From Argopecten irradians (Eukaryota; Mollusca; Bivalvia; Pectinida; Pectinidae), in the NCBI RefSeq assembly GCF_041381155.1, contig NC_091134.1, positions 41,995,338 through 42,059,337 on the forward strand: a stretch of DNA of 64,000 nt. The letters run 5' to 3'. Under the pieces are notes generated by a model, which worked only from the letters and a program-made list of their open reading frames with translations, was not told where the DNA came from and ran no database searches. Made by a program: the position numbers and the translations under genes. This document shows, piece after piece, positions 52,101 to 55,558 of this stretch. Each line of letters opens with the position of its first letter. Within the stretch, counting starts at the first letter, position 1.

Positions 52101-54223
52101 AGCCACGAAAAAGTAGTATGAAGAAATTACTCTCAGAACATATTATAACTATTTGAGAAGTCCTAACGATGAAAGCAATTTAATTTGTTTTTTTCAGGAA
52201 ACAAAATGTGCTTCAGGTAAGCTAAAGTTACCGATATTTAATCAAGTTATCATATTCTATATTTTTGCATTGTAATTTGTAAAATGATAATGTCTTAACT
52301 AATAAAAAGTATCTTCGATACGTTAGCTAAGGAGACAGCTTGTTCTTTTAGGGTTTTTTTCTCTTGAATTCTTTTTAATTATTGCATAAAAACGATTTTG
52401 TCTTCATGATTGCTGTATGGAAAATGTTAAAAACAATTTAATCAAGTTAATCCATTATGTGGCATACCTCAAAGGACTAAACAGAAGGCTCAGTTGTTCA
52501 TTATGTTTATAAGGTTAACTTTTATGCATGCACATGATGATTTCAGGGGTTAAATGCCAGAAGAGGAAATTTGAAGTAGACTCTGGCGAAACGTACCTTT
52601 AAATAACAATAATAGAAGTTTGTATCACATGAGTATAACAAATAAATCTTTTAATTCTGATCTGTTCCTGATACGTTTTATTTGTTTTGTTGGTTCTTTC
52701 ATGCCTTCAGGAGAAGTGAGAATCCGAAACAAATGGATGTACAGAATGTTCAACTGTCAGAGAGGGGAATCTGCAGTGGTATTTATTAATACGCATTTAG
52801 CAATACCTTCATCCCCGATTTCCATAGGTTGTGATCACAAACGATCTCTACACCCATGAAATATTTTAAAGCAAAGCTGAAGGCTCTTTGTGCGACATCC
52901 GATTAGCAAGTAGTTTGATATCGAATAAAGATGCAATATGTGTTTTGAAATTGAGCGTCGCTCTCTGTTAATTTCAAAAAGCTGTCTGCAGGCCTTTGGT
53001 CGGTCAATTTTTATTCTTCTGGAACTTCTTATGTTTTTGCTCTGACATATACAAGGGGTATAGAGATCGTAAATGATCGTAACCCCTTTGAAATATAGAC
53101 TGCAATACTTCTGTTGTTTATTGTTTGGCCTCCAATAAGCTTCTATAAACAAACACAAGCAAGGTTATTTCTCGTCAGCTTATATTTTCTATCTTTATTC
53201 CACATTCCTATGTTAACTGTCATCAAATGAAGGTTACATTGCATTTTTATCAAATTTTATTTCCTTTATAATTTTCAGATGCAACCCCATCTGGTGACGA
53301 TGAAAGGTAAGTAATCACGTATTTATCTCAATGATATTTTTGATGCTATATTAAACATATTATATGTCTTACGAAATTTTATTTTGTCTTTTCACCCAGA
53401 TCACATTACCAAACAATACGGAGTGATGAGATAGCCAAGCCATCCGTGTATGCTGAAATTGAGGGGTCTGATCAGGGTAAGATATGTAGATATGCACGTT
53501 CTAATAATTGTTCAGACATAATAACAAGCTTAAAGGTCTTGTCGACTAGAATACGATTGAAGTTCTCTTTGACAAAGTAATTTCCCTTTATCAATAAAAT
53601 ATGCGATGGTCTTTCCTTATCATACAATACTTGCATTAAATGTTTCCGCAACGAAGTACTGGAATCAGCTTGTCAGTCCGGCCATAGAAGAGGTTTCTCC
53701 AGACAACTCATTATAAAATACTGAACCGGTTTTAACTAAGTAGTAATATTTGTGACCATGTGTAGATTTGCGTGTATGTTTTCGGGGTTTTTTTAATGTT
53801 GACACTCTACAAGACAAGGTTTGTGTTGAGAAATATTGTCCGGACAACGCTTCCTATACCACTTAAATGAAACTTGGCAGTTATATTGGAGACCATATGT
53901 TGTTCCGATGGTATTTCTATGGTAATCACTTCCCACAGGTTTCAGATTTGCCTGGACAACTCCTCCAACACTACTGAATCAATTTCAATGAAATCGTCAT
54001 CTGAACATGCATGTTTTTGTTTATCAAATTAATGTTCCCATGGTAACCAGATGAATTTTACACTTTAAAATATATCATAATACTGCTTCATGTAATGTAA
54101 TGAGTATTATATATAACATCAAATTTCTTTTAAAACAAACAAGACAACTCTGATAAGAGGAAGCGGGGGTATACGATACCCACTGCAACTAATAACAGTG
54201 TTTTGTCTGAAAATGACAATTAA
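3962..54223 (+). CDS. EB/EGF-like plus FN3 single-pass receptor with SxYxxI tail (partial at 5' end)
   Basis: Thirty-one exons join in one reading frame to at least 1,572 residues; I could not find the start. Using residue 1 for the codon split at 3962, the order is: two EB/EGF-like modules (1-101), FN3 (102-198), five EB-like (199-439), FN3 (440-537), EB-like (538-589), FN3 (590-686), EB-like (687-741), seven FN3 (742-1447), transmembrane exon (1448-1482), cytoplasmic tail (to 1572). Each domain starts and ends in phase 1, the usual arrangement for shuffled extracellular modules. FN3 domains keep the B-strand Trp, the YxFSV F-strand motif and often end in ESGSR. The tail has two SxYxxI motifs. 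By architecture it is a cell-surface adhesion or immune-type receptor. Ligand and partners cannot be read from sequence, and no orthologue name can be given. Confidence is high for the ectodomain and lower for the short tail exons. Confidence 0.85.
5795..5960 (+). repeat. Dispersed repeat, copy 1
   Basis: Contains a block around tatgtttcccgacgtcgtcc that recurs, diverged, in opposite orientation at 51485-51690. Both copies share the following segment through tttggtgttgt or tttggtgttat and catcgatat-like sequence. The apparent coding similarity between the two loci (both YVSRRRP) comes from the shared DNA repeat, not from a gene. Confidence 0.6.
6384..6690 (+). repeat. Degenerate ~140-bp tandem repeat
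   Basis: The block ttaatataaatgacctt followed by ccttcaaggtcac-like sequence occurs near 6390 and 6530 and in weaker form near 6650. The same phrase (atgaccttgacc..caaggtc) appears in the arrays at 20580 and 21290, so this is probably a decayed member of the same pearl/Helentron-like repeat class. Confidence 0.5.
7173..7328 (+). CDS. Exon: EB/EGF-like module 2
   Basis: Phase 1 to 1, 156 nt. Acceptor tgtttcag, donor gtaagt. Six cysteines, including the C-R-C pair, then the signature TFDSNGFDTAGGSC between cysteines 5 and 6. This FDSNG...GGxC signature is shared with several later modules of the gene. Confidence 0.88.
7329..10024. other. Intron, left part
   Basis: AT-rich with no exon seen. 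Contains the palindromic element at 8283-8448 and a short motif (ttcgttacggatgttagg at 9841) that recurs at 13481-13497, 13690 and 13959. Confidence 0.5.
8283..8448. mobile_element. Palindromic MITE-like element
   Basis: The first ~41 bases (from ggagtttgacgttctgtc) are repeated as a near-perfect reverse complement at the right end (to gacagaacgtcaaactcc). The ~85-bp core is AT-rich with its own smaller palindrome. Total ~166 bp, no coding capacity. Flanks agtccaggcac and ggtccaggtgc resemble each other directly, but a clean target duplication was not resolved. Confidence 0.7.
10025..10553 (+). repeat. Foldback left arm
   Basis: Left inverted arm, starting acaaaggacctctttc and fading out after atggtctatttta. 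It pairs with 12479-13006. Confidence 0.8.
12479..13006 (-). repeat. Foldback right arm
   Basis: Right inverted arm, from taaaaatagacc to gaggtcctttgt. A small perfect palindrome (ccgtggtgcaaccacgg, 12451-12467) lies just inside it. Confidence 0.8.
13007..15171. other. Intron, right part
   Basis: No exon recognised. It holds three of the four copies of the ttacggatgtt-type motif. It ends in a good acceptor (gttgtctgttccag) for the first FN3 exon. Confidence 0.5.
15172..15462 (+). CDS. Exon: FN3 domain 1
   Basis: Phase 1 to 1, 291 nt (97 codons). Acceptor tgttccag, donor gtaaga. FN3 features include DQVNRYEFLW, the F-strand YNFSLKSIESGSW and a TITT end. The usual B-strand Trp appears to be replaced by Tyr (LLYFSRP), an atypical substitution compared with the other FN3s of this gene. 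Confidence 0.88.
16411..16500 (+). repeat. 30-bp tandem repeat, three copies
   Basis: Three units at 16411, 16441 and 16471, each beginning ctatttgaacaaccg. The second half of the unit diverges, most in the third copy. Confidence 0.85.
18507..18597. repeat. Small imperfect inverted repeat
   Basis: taactgtccattaagtga at the left matches, inverted, tcactaaatggacagtta at the right with about one mismatch. An inner pair (aactgtccaataagtaac and gttaatggatagtt) is weaker. It could be the fossil of a small hairpin element. Confidence 0.5.
20158..20289 (+). CDS. Exon: EB/EGF-like module 3
   Basis: Phase 1 to 1, 132 nt. Acceptor cgtttcag, donor gtaagt. Six cysteines (PC, SC, NC, TC, VC, TC) with the CVC pair, then DFYDSNGDDIGGTC. 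It is the shortest module of the set and the clearest six-cysteine pattern. Confidence 0.9.
20340..20950. repeat. Degenerate pearl/Helentron-like repeat array A
   Basis: Begins with a GC-rich tract (cctgccgtccacggtgctcc) and continues into two or three decayed units sharing gtgctaccaaattt, ccttcattcaaagcca and acttcttgttaataac-like phrases. Repeats of this style are abundant in bivalves. The copy is too decayed for clear ends. Confidence 0.5.
21170..21480. repeat. Degenerate pearl/Helentron-like repeat array B
   Basis: Starts ctccgttcgtcgtcgtcc and then gtgtaaacttttcatt, the same left-end style as the element near 30840. It continues with about two units sharing gacttcttgtaagtaact, gctgggataaagg / gttggcatgaatgg and atgaccttgacctttactca. 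Confidence 0.55.
21846..21989 (+). CDS. Exon: EB/EGF-like module 4
   Basis: Phase 1 to 1, 144 nt. Acceptor cccttttag, donor gtaagt. Encodes GLGCPTSPSNACKDNAAC followed by NNGVCTCNNGYYDSDG and a final GICAP. Nearly identical in plan to the next two modules, pointing to recent tandem exon duplication. Confidence 0.9.
21990..23506. other. Intron, nothing recognised
   Basis: No exon or defined repeat seen. Ends in acceptor cttcaaaatcag. Confidence 0.5.
23507..23650 (+). CDS. Exon: EB/EGF-like module 5
   Basis: Phase 1 to 1, 144 nt. Donor gtaagt at 23651. Encodes LPCPSSPINACKDNSICTN then GVCNCNTGYYDNDGPS and GICVS. Closest to module 4, both in length and in the GYYDxDGPS stretch. Confidence 0.9.
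23651..24688. other. Intron with a palindromic TGACGTCA site
   Basis: No exon seen. A full CRE-type palindrome tgacgtca lies at 24173-24180, next to a cgcgcgaaa tract. The same palindrome recurs at 39007 and 43094 in repeated DNA, so here it is more likely part of an old repeat than a regulator of this gene. Confidence 0.45.
24689..24835 (+). CDS. Exon: EB/EGF-like module 6
   Basis: Phase 1 to 1, 147 nt. Acceptor ataatcag, donor gtaagt. Encodes VSCPSSPANVCGTNSTCIN then GVCTCNNGFYDSDG and GICVL. Third member of the 4-5-6 group. Confidence 0.9.
25139..25294 (+). CDS. Exon: EB/EGF-like module 7
   Basis: Phase 1 to 1, 156 nt. Acceptor caatttcag, donor gtaagt. Six cysteines with the CRC pair, then TGYFDSNGYSTPDGTC. 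The C5-C6 signature resembles modules 2 and 8 more than 4-6. Confidence 0.9.
25557..25850 (+). CDS. Exon: FN3 domain 2
   Basis: Phase 1 to 1, 294 nt. Acceptor tatttccag, donor gtaagt. FN3 hallmarks: GVTISWTES in strand B, SSYTVVWRQSG in strand C, LSQGTTYVFKVISVESGSR in strands E to F. Confidence 0.93.
26259..26414 (+). CDS. Exon: EB/EGF-like module 8
   Basis: Phase 1 to 1, 156 nt. Acceptor catttaaag, donor gtaagt. Six cysteines with the CRC pair, then TGYYDNNSYSTPGGVC. The exon's 3' end is repeated in decayed form just downstream (26415-26600). Confidence 0.9.
26415..26600 (+). repeat. Decayed tandem copies of exon 8's 3' end and donor
   Basis: tggagtgtgtacagacagtaagtatt at 26470-26495 echoes the exon end and donor (gggtgtgtacagatagtaagtatt, 26400-26422), including the following ccatagtaaccat / ggaaaccat stretch. 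A second, weaker echo (ggtactatgacaatagca) follows at about 26537. No acceptor or open domain remains, so these are not extra exons. Confidence 0.7.
26704..26994 (+). CDS. Exon: FN3 domain 3
   Basis: Phase 1 to 1, 291 nt. Acceptor gtgcttttcag, donor gtaagt. Hallmarks: VTITWNAPSPGVDQVSRYQ, IHWTP in strand C, QMYNFSVKSVEDGSR near the end. Confidence 0.93.
26995..27846. other. Intron, nothing recognised
   Basis: No exon or repeat identified. Ends in acceptor gttatttacag. Confidence 0.5.
27847..28011 (+). CDS. Exon: EB/EGF-like module 9
   Basis: Phase 1 to 1, 165 nt, the longest module. Donor gtatgt. Six cysteines (GC, KC, EC, VC, RC, MC) with the CRC pair, then ASFFDSNGYDNTGGMC. It is the last cysteine module before the run of FN3 domains. 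Confidence 0.9.
28186..28546. mobile_element. MITE copy A, TAA target duplication
   Basis: 361-bp non-coding element in the intron between EB module 9 and FN3 4. The right end tttgcccgattgttcactt is the inverted match of the left end aatgaatagtcgagcaaag, with a few changes. TAA flanks both sides (28183-28185 and 28547-28549). A second copy in the same orientation is at 59948-60290. Terminal inverted repeats with a 3-bp TAA duplication fit a PIF/Harbinger-type MITE. Confidence 0.8.
29064..29357 (+). CDS. Exon: FN3 domain 4
   Basis: Phase 1 to 1, 294 nt. Acceptor catcttacag, donor gtatgc. Hallmarks: VNISWTPPAEYTDQVTRYEV, PGQTYTFSVSSVESGSR. Confidence 0.92.
29529..29798 (+). CDS. Exon: FN3 domain 5
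   Basis: Phase 1 to 1, 270 nt, the shortest single-exon FN3. Acceptor cgttgtag, donor gtaagt. Hallmarks: VIMISWTRPNG in strand B, GQRYNISITTVSGSERSDP near the end. Its 3' half and donor have been copied about six times downstream. Confidence 0.9.
29799..30595 (+). repeat. ~132-bp array of the FN3-5 exon 3' half plus donor, about six copies
   Basis: Copies end at 29931, 30061, 30193, 30330, 30463 and 30595, each with gtgtccaaaa (gtgtccaaga in the fifth) followed by gtaagta, the exon's own end and donor. The unit runs from acagaatctataacc through ctattaccacagtcagtgg to the donor and about 12 intron bases. Most copies share a 5-base deletion relative to the parent exon; the copy ending 30330 keeps the parental length there. 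No copy has the exon's 5' half, and the unit carries an in-frame stop, so they are not extra domains. Confidence 0.88.
30805..31236 (+). mobile_element. Pearl/Helentron-like non-autonomous element
   Basis: Left part is GC-rich (gggtccgccgtccaccgtgc). Then come two tandem ~146-bp units starting gaacttcttctccagttc (30891) and gagcttcttctcaagttc (31037), each with tttggctgaaacttrcat, gacatggtcc and gacaaagtgttgtta. The right end is a small hairpin gcccttgggc followed by ctcttgt, the same ending style as the element at 56531-57650. Such repeats are abundant in bivalve genomes. The Helentron affiliation is inference. Confidence 0.65.
31282..31470 (+). CDS. Exon: FN3 domain 6, first part
   Basis: Phase 1 to 1, 189 nt. 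Acceptor tactactcag, donor gtaaga. Encodes PDPPTSLTCQTTTDKSITL, SWIPPS and IQYYVVNSYSTGD, ending at LQPG. The FN3 is completed by 31676-31777. Exon lengths and break point match FN3 10 (49985-50176 plus 50822-50923). Confidence 0.9.
31676..31777 (+). CDS. Exon: FN3 domain 6, second part
   Basis: Phase 1 to 1, 102 nt. Acceptor cctatttcag, donor gtaagt. Encodes YYAFSVATVNDAVTE and ends VLGCYTKSA. The same length as its paralogue at 50822-50923. Confidence 0.9.
32008..32080 (+). mobile_element. tRNA-like SINE head
   Basis: ggtagttcagtccgtagaac resembles an A box region and ggttcgaatctc at about 32059 a B box, followed by ggtctggcaactac. The acceptor and anticodon arms do not pair properly, so this is a tRNA-derived SINE head rather than a tRNA gene. 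The tail was not delimited. Confidence 0.6.
32313..32485 (+). CDS. Exon: FN3 domain 7, first part
   Basis: Phase 1 in, phase 0 out, 173 nt. Acceptor catttcgtag, donor ggg|gtaagg. Encodes FTLHWTKPSRTNGYLSGYRF and ends near CMSCPG. It must join 46062, the next phase-0 exon, across a 13.6-kb intron. Cysteines late in this half are unusual for an FN3. Confidence 0.85.
32560..32850 (-). repeat. ~150-bp repeat family, inverted copy
   Basis: Two diverged units around aagatggccgacatagaa and aaaatggccgccatagat, each followed by aaaatataatatc-like sequence, then gaatcctagtttttg and gggttactgaacgttag in the first. The same family appears on the other strand at 38560-38720, 42640-42800 and 45770-46010. 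Confidence 0.6.
33037..33147. mobile_element. ~111-bp element with 25-bp inverted ends
   Basis: Left end caaatatttcatgggttac continues to tgtgct; the right end agcacagtaacccatg followed by aaaaatttg is its reverse complement with one mismatch. The ~60-bp core contains gcaatataacat, which recurs in the 22-bp array 430 bp downstream. No coding capacity. Confidence 0.7.
33574..33677 (+). repeat. 22-bp tandem repeat
   Basis: Units beginning cgtgcaatataac at 33574, 33596, 33618 and 33644, plus a degenerate one (ctgtgcaatatgac) at 33663. The first two units are identical (cgtgcaatataacatctcga); later ones diverge. Confidence 0.8.
37125..37270 (+). repeat. Dispersed bivalve-type repeat, copy 1
   Basis: Begins gtaggctctgtttctgtcc, then cctggctgagacacatc, cttgcttagcactaagc and gttgtcagtatgtt. 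The same family occurs at 41217-41365 (via the duplication) and, diverged, at 61023-61145. This phrase is common in bivalve genomes. Confidence 0.7.
38560..38720 (+). repeat. ~150-bp repeat family, copy in duplication copy 1
   Basis: Carries attaggattctacgtcag, a run of ttttgaaaaaaaaaagaag and tttaccaattattaaa. Related to 32560-32850 (inverted) and 45770-46010. Confidence 0.55.
41217..41365 (+). repeat. Dispersed bivalve-type repeat, copy 2
   Basis: Near-identical to 37125-37270, carried by the tandem duplication. Confidence 0.7.
42640..42800 (+). repeat. ~150-bp repeat family, copy in duplication copy 2
   Basis: The counterpart of 38560-38720 in the second copy of the tandem duplication, again with attaggattctacgtcag, a poly-A run and tttaccaattatta. 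Confidence 0.55.
44119..46061. other. 13.6-kb intron, right part
   Basis: No exon. At about 45130-45360 (inverted) lies a diverged relative of 38830-39020 and 42917-43105, sharing aaaggatttgtgcag and tgayrtcacartagtc. At 45770-46010 are units of the aaattaggattctta repeat family. Ends in acceptor tatttttgtag. Confidence 0.5.
45770..46010 (+). repeat. ~150-bp repeat family, diverged units
   Basis: Units contain aaaataggattttacatc, caaaatggctgacaacaa, accaattactgacg, taaccctaaatatg and attaggattcttatcaata. These phrases match, inverted, the repeat at 32560-32850. Confidence 0.6.
46062..46260 (+). CDS. Exon: FN3 domain 7, second part
   Basis: Phase 0 in, phase 1 out, 199 nt. Acceptor tttttgtag, donor gtgagt. 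Encodes LDPYTNYTVSVLAVNAAG, a typical FN3 E-F strand motif. With 32313-32485 the domain is 124 residues, longer than the usual ~95 because of an insertion around the intron site. Confidence 0.88.
46261..46340 (+). repeat. Tandem copy of the FN3-7 exon end and donor
   Basis: About 75 bases after the exon end, 46290-46338 repeats its last ~50 bases and donor in diverged form: caggtgatggtcaccc, cgtcataacgga, ccatgaaggtgagtcctta against caggggacggtcaccc, cgtcataacaga, tcaggaaggtgagtcctg. A second gtgagtcc donor is thereby created. Confidence 0.82.
46574..46845 (+). repeat. Dispersed repeat, copy 1
   Basis: Starts tcacataatccgtctgatat, then ccagtgatttcgcc, atatgacttgga and near the end aaatgaacacttattt. 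The same order of blocks is found at 55559-55930. Confidence 0.65.
46963..47091 (+). CDS. Exon: FN3 domain 8, first part
   Basis: Phase 1 to 1, 129 nt. Acceptor cacactgacag, donor gtgaga. Encodes VESSTEIRVSWTIGGPMPGP and TYTLYIIAASP. The acceptor lies inside sequence that would read LTLTA in frame, and the pyrimidine tract is modest, so the start is a little uncertain. Confidence 0.75.
47414..47548 (+). CDS. Exon: FN3 domain 8, second part
   Basis: Phase 1 to 1, 135 nt. Acceptor gttgattcag, donor gtgata. Encodes FLVTRLEEYRTNTFNLSAST and ends ASTNAA. Together the two exons give an 88-residue FN3. Confidence 0.82.
47549..48373. other. Intron, nothing recognised
   Basis: No repeat or exon recognised. 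Short open frames read through from the preceding exon but have no domain. Confidence 0.5.
48374..48519 (+). CDS. Exon: FN3 domain 9, first part
   Basis: Phase 1 in, phase 0 out, 146 nt. Acceptor gaatgtttcag, donor gtaagc. Encodes APGPVMNLTVARPDGPIF and VRVTWELPS. Confidence 0.88.
48773..48877 (+). CDS. Exon: FN3 domain 9, middle part
   Basis: Phase 0 to 0, 105 nt. Acceptor tttctttttcag, donor gtaaat. Encodes NLNYQYPPEEINVNINIK and ends ENTYYIE, where the FN3 F strand begins. Confidence 0.85.
48878..49477. other. Intron, nothing recognised
   Basis: A short direct repeat of acacacatcggga (about 48940 and 48967) is the only structure noted. Confidence 0.5.
49478..49559 (+). CDS. Exon: FN3 domain 9, last part
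   Basis: Phase 0 in, phase 1 out, 82 nt. Acceptor gtttttcag, donor gtaaca. Encodes VYAIGTDSTLRQYIGQ and ends APAGG. The three exons make a 111-residue FN3, the only one here split in three. Confidence 0.85.
49560..49984. other. Intron, nothing recognised
   Basis: AT-rich intron between FN3 9 and FN3 10, with no repeat or exon noted. Confidence 0.5.
49985..50176 (+). CDS. Exon: FN3 domain 10, first part
   Basis: Phase 1 to 1, 192 nt. Acceptor cattttcag, donor gtaaaa. Encodes PDPPEVLTCKASTDTTITLT then WAAPH and IQYYVVNSVTTGVMFSTTSN, ending LQPG. A clear paralogue of 31282-31470. Confidence 0.9.
50177..50821. other. Intron, nothing recognised
   Basis: Contains a short direct repeat (atcacgtcatgtgtt at about 50253 and 50273) and a poly-A run near 50766. 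No exon. Confidence 0.5.
50822..50923 (+). CDS. Exon: FN3 domain 10, second part
   Basis: Phase 1 to 1, 102 nt. Acceptor gtttttacag, donor gtaagt. Encodes AYVFSVASVNEAVKSVNQRT and ends IGCTTKAT. This is the last extracellular domain before the membrane exon. Confidence 0.9.
51485..51690 (-). repeat. Dispersed repeat, copy 2 (inverted)
   Basis: The minus strand carries cgtcttatgtttcccgccgt followed by cgtcctaaatgccgcgcgg. It matches 5795-5960 in order and content with substantial divergence. Confidence 0.6.
51727..51757 (+). pseudogene. Orphan calcium-binding-EGF exon start
   Basis: A good acceptor (taattttttcag) is followed in phase 1 by codons for DVDECSIND, the classic start of a calcium-binding EGF domain. 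No further cysteine pattern follows, and the only nearby donor (aa|gttagt) would leave the wrong phase for the membrane exon. It reads as the remnant of a lost exon of this gene. The transcript can skip it without changing frame. Confidence 0.5.
51971..52075 (+). CDS. Exon: transmembrane segment
   Basis: Phase 1 to 1, 105 nt. Acceptor cttatccag, donor gtaagt. After a short TENEASS linker comes a ~25-residue hydrophobic stretch (from LFIPGVVMMIAAVFTILL, then GAGLWIAF) ending in Arg, which with the next exon forms a basic stop-transfer. This fixes a type I, single-pass topology with the EB/FN3 part outside. Confidence 0.9.
52198..52216 (+). CDS. Exon: 19-nt juxtamembrane microexon
   Basis: Phase 1 in, phase 2 out. 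Acceptor gtttttttcag, donor gtaagc. Encodes RNKMCF and two bases of an Arg codon. The basic residues and Cys just inside the membrane suit a stop-transfer and possible palmitoylation site (inference). Length and phase fit 52711-52778. Confidence 0.65.
52711..52778 (+). CDS. Exon: cytoplasmic tail, part 2
   Basis: Phase 2 in, phase 1 out, 68 nt. Acceptor catgccttcag, donor gtattt (weak). Encodes RSENPKQMDVQNVQLSERG then ICS, a polar segment without a known motif. The weak donor makes this exon less certain, but it is the only sequence found that links the phases of its neighbours. Confidence 0.6.
53279..53306 (+). CDS. Exon: cytoplasmic tail, part 3
   Basis: Phase 1 in, phase 2 out, 28 nt. 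Acceptor ataattttcag, donor gtaagt. Encodes DATPSGDDER with its neighbours. Another microexon; the strong sites support it. Confidence 0.7.
53400..53476 (+). CDS. Exon: cytoplasmic tail with two SxYxxI motifs
   Basis: Phase 2 in, phase 1 out, 77 nt. Acceptor cttttcacccag, donor gtaaga. Encodes RSHYQTIRSDEIAKPS then VYAEIEGSDQ. SHYQTI and SVYAEI both fit the ITIM consensus (S/I/V/L)xYxx(I/V/L). Counted as YxxI-x10-YxxI they also fall in a loose ITAM spacing. Known families with such motifs recruit SH2 proteins (SHP-type phosphatases or Syk-type kinases) when phosphorylated; that this one does so is inference. Confidence 0.8.
53477..54143. repeat. Intron with a degenerate tandem repeat
   Basis: Three decayed units of roughly 110-145 bp share ccagacaactcattata, ccggacaacgcttcctata and cctggacaactcctccaac (about 53697, 53840 and 53952), the latter two followed by aatgaaact/aatgaaatc. 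This resembles the pearl-like internal repeats elsewhere in the window. Confidence 0.5.
54144..54223 (+). CDS. Exon: terminal cytoplasmic exon with stop
   Basis: Phase 1 in; 80 nt including TAA at 54221-54223. Encodes DNSDKRKRGYTIPTATNN then SVLSENDN. The acceptor (taaaacaaacaag) has a mediocre pyrimidine tract. Its phase fits the preceding exon. A KRKR basic cluster and one more Tyr (GYTIP) are present. Competing downstream terminal exons exist, so this is the most likely but not the only end. Confidence 0.6.
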
Positions 54224-54276
54224 ATCAATAATTTCGGGGATACTCTGTAATCTGGCAAAGTGTCAGCGTCAGGTAA

Positions 54277-54282
54277 AATAAA
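54277..54282 (+). promoter_or_regulatory. Polyadenylation signal AATAAA
   Basis: AATAAA 54 bases after the TAA of the terminal exon; plausible 3' end for the main receptor transcript. Confidence 0.5.
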
Positions 54283-54443
54283 TTTACTAATAGAATTGTC
54301 AAGCATAGACACTCTCTTTGATTTTTATTTTTGCGGAATGTATTAGAGAGACTTTATTTTCTTTATTTAACATTATGTTTAGCCACATACAAATTGATAT
54401 GATTTCCTAACCTCAATACCGACAATTTAAGTTGCAGTTGCAG

Positions 54444-54480
54444 ATTACCAAAATGATCCAAGGAATACGAAATAACTAGG
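54444..54480 (+). CDS. Candidate alternative 3' exon
   Basis: After acceptor gttgcagttgcag, phase 1 reads DYQNDPRNTK then a stop, followed by donor gtaagt at 54481. Joined to 53476 it would give a short tail with YQN, which fits the YxN pattern bound by Grb2-type SH2 domains. Only phase and splice signals support it. Confidence 0.3.
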
Positions 54481-54602
54481 GTAAGTTGTGATAACCTGTC
54501 AGTTATCATTATTTCTAACTATATTTAAGAGACTGCGTTTTAAACGTACTGTTTGTTTTTTAATGAATTTCATTACAATATGAACTCCTGCGAACTTGTT
54601 AG

Positions 54603-54626
54603 ATGAACCTCAAAGTAAACATCGTG
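54603..54626 (+). CDS. Candidate 24-nt cassette exon
   Basis: Between tgttag and gtgagt; phase 1 to 1, encoding DEPQSKHR. It could be included before the exon at 55425 without a frame change. Weak acceptor; low confidence. Confidence 0.2.
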
Positions 54627-55002
54627 GTGAGTAGAATTGTAAAATGAAAATGAAAATGAAATGAGTTACAGTTGATTGTTGCTGAACAAACATAGAAACT
54701 TTATAATGAGTCAGTTTCAGCCGTCATGTCAGTGTTGAACGATCACATTACGAAGAACTATGTACGTCACAGAGAAAACGCTATTAGCCATTTTGTTATT
54801 ATGAAATATGCAGATATATTGCATAAACATTTTGTTTCAAATTCAGAAATTAATTATGAACCCTATAGGGAATATATAGACTTTAATATTTGCGTCGTGT
54901 TCGTCCGCCCACCTGTGTCTTATGCAGTCTCTATTCCCTATACTTTTATTGGGTCCTCAGTTGTAAGACGCAGTTTACATACCAAAACCAGATCAGCGTG
55001 AC

Positions 55003-55184
55003 CCTCGTTTCAAGACTATATCTCATATCCTCGTTTCAAGACTATATCTCATATCCTCGTTTCAAGACTATATCTCATATCCTCGTTTCAAGACTATATC
55101 TCATATCCTCGTTTCAAGACTATATCTCATATCCTCGTTTCAAGACTATATCTCATATCCTCGTTTCAAGACTATATCTCATAT
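55003..55184 (+). repeat. 26-bp minisatellite, seven copies
   Basis: Seven virtually identical units cctcgtttcaagactatatc + tcatat, starting at 55003, 55029, 55055, 55081, 55107, 55133 and 55159. Homogeneous, hence recent or actively corrected. Open frames across it arise because the unit lacks stops in some frames. Confidence 0.95.
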
Positions 55185-55424
55185 CGGAAAGCACTGAAAC
55201 TCCATACTTAATATAATATTTGTCCACGAAAAAGACGCAGTATGTACCAACTATTGCTAAATGTTTTGACTGTAATCGTTCATTCAAGAAATACGCTGTT
55301 TTTCATATTCCGAAACCTCTATAGGTTAGCAAAAAGAACTATTTAAGTACAAATAATAAAGTGCAATACCTGCTTATCAGTTGTACAATAAATATATAAT
55401 ATCACTTTAATATATATATTATAG

Positions 55425-55465
55425 GGAAAAGAGGAACGTACAGAAATGTTCATCAACCTTGGTAA
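55425..55465 (+). CDS. Candidate alternative terminal exon
   Basis: After acceptor atatatattatag, phase 1 reads GKRGTYRNVHQPW then TAA at 55463-55465. TYRNV again has a YxN pattern and KRG recalls KRKRG of 54144-54223, hinting at duplicated terminal exons. AATAAA follows at 55869. The AT-rich acceptor is weak. Confidence 0.3.
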
Positions 55466-55558
55466 AGCTAATGACGCTTTAACACGTAGATGATTTACAC
55501 CATCAGGAGTTCTGCGAGTATTAACTCAAATTACCTACATACCCAGAAGAATATCTTT

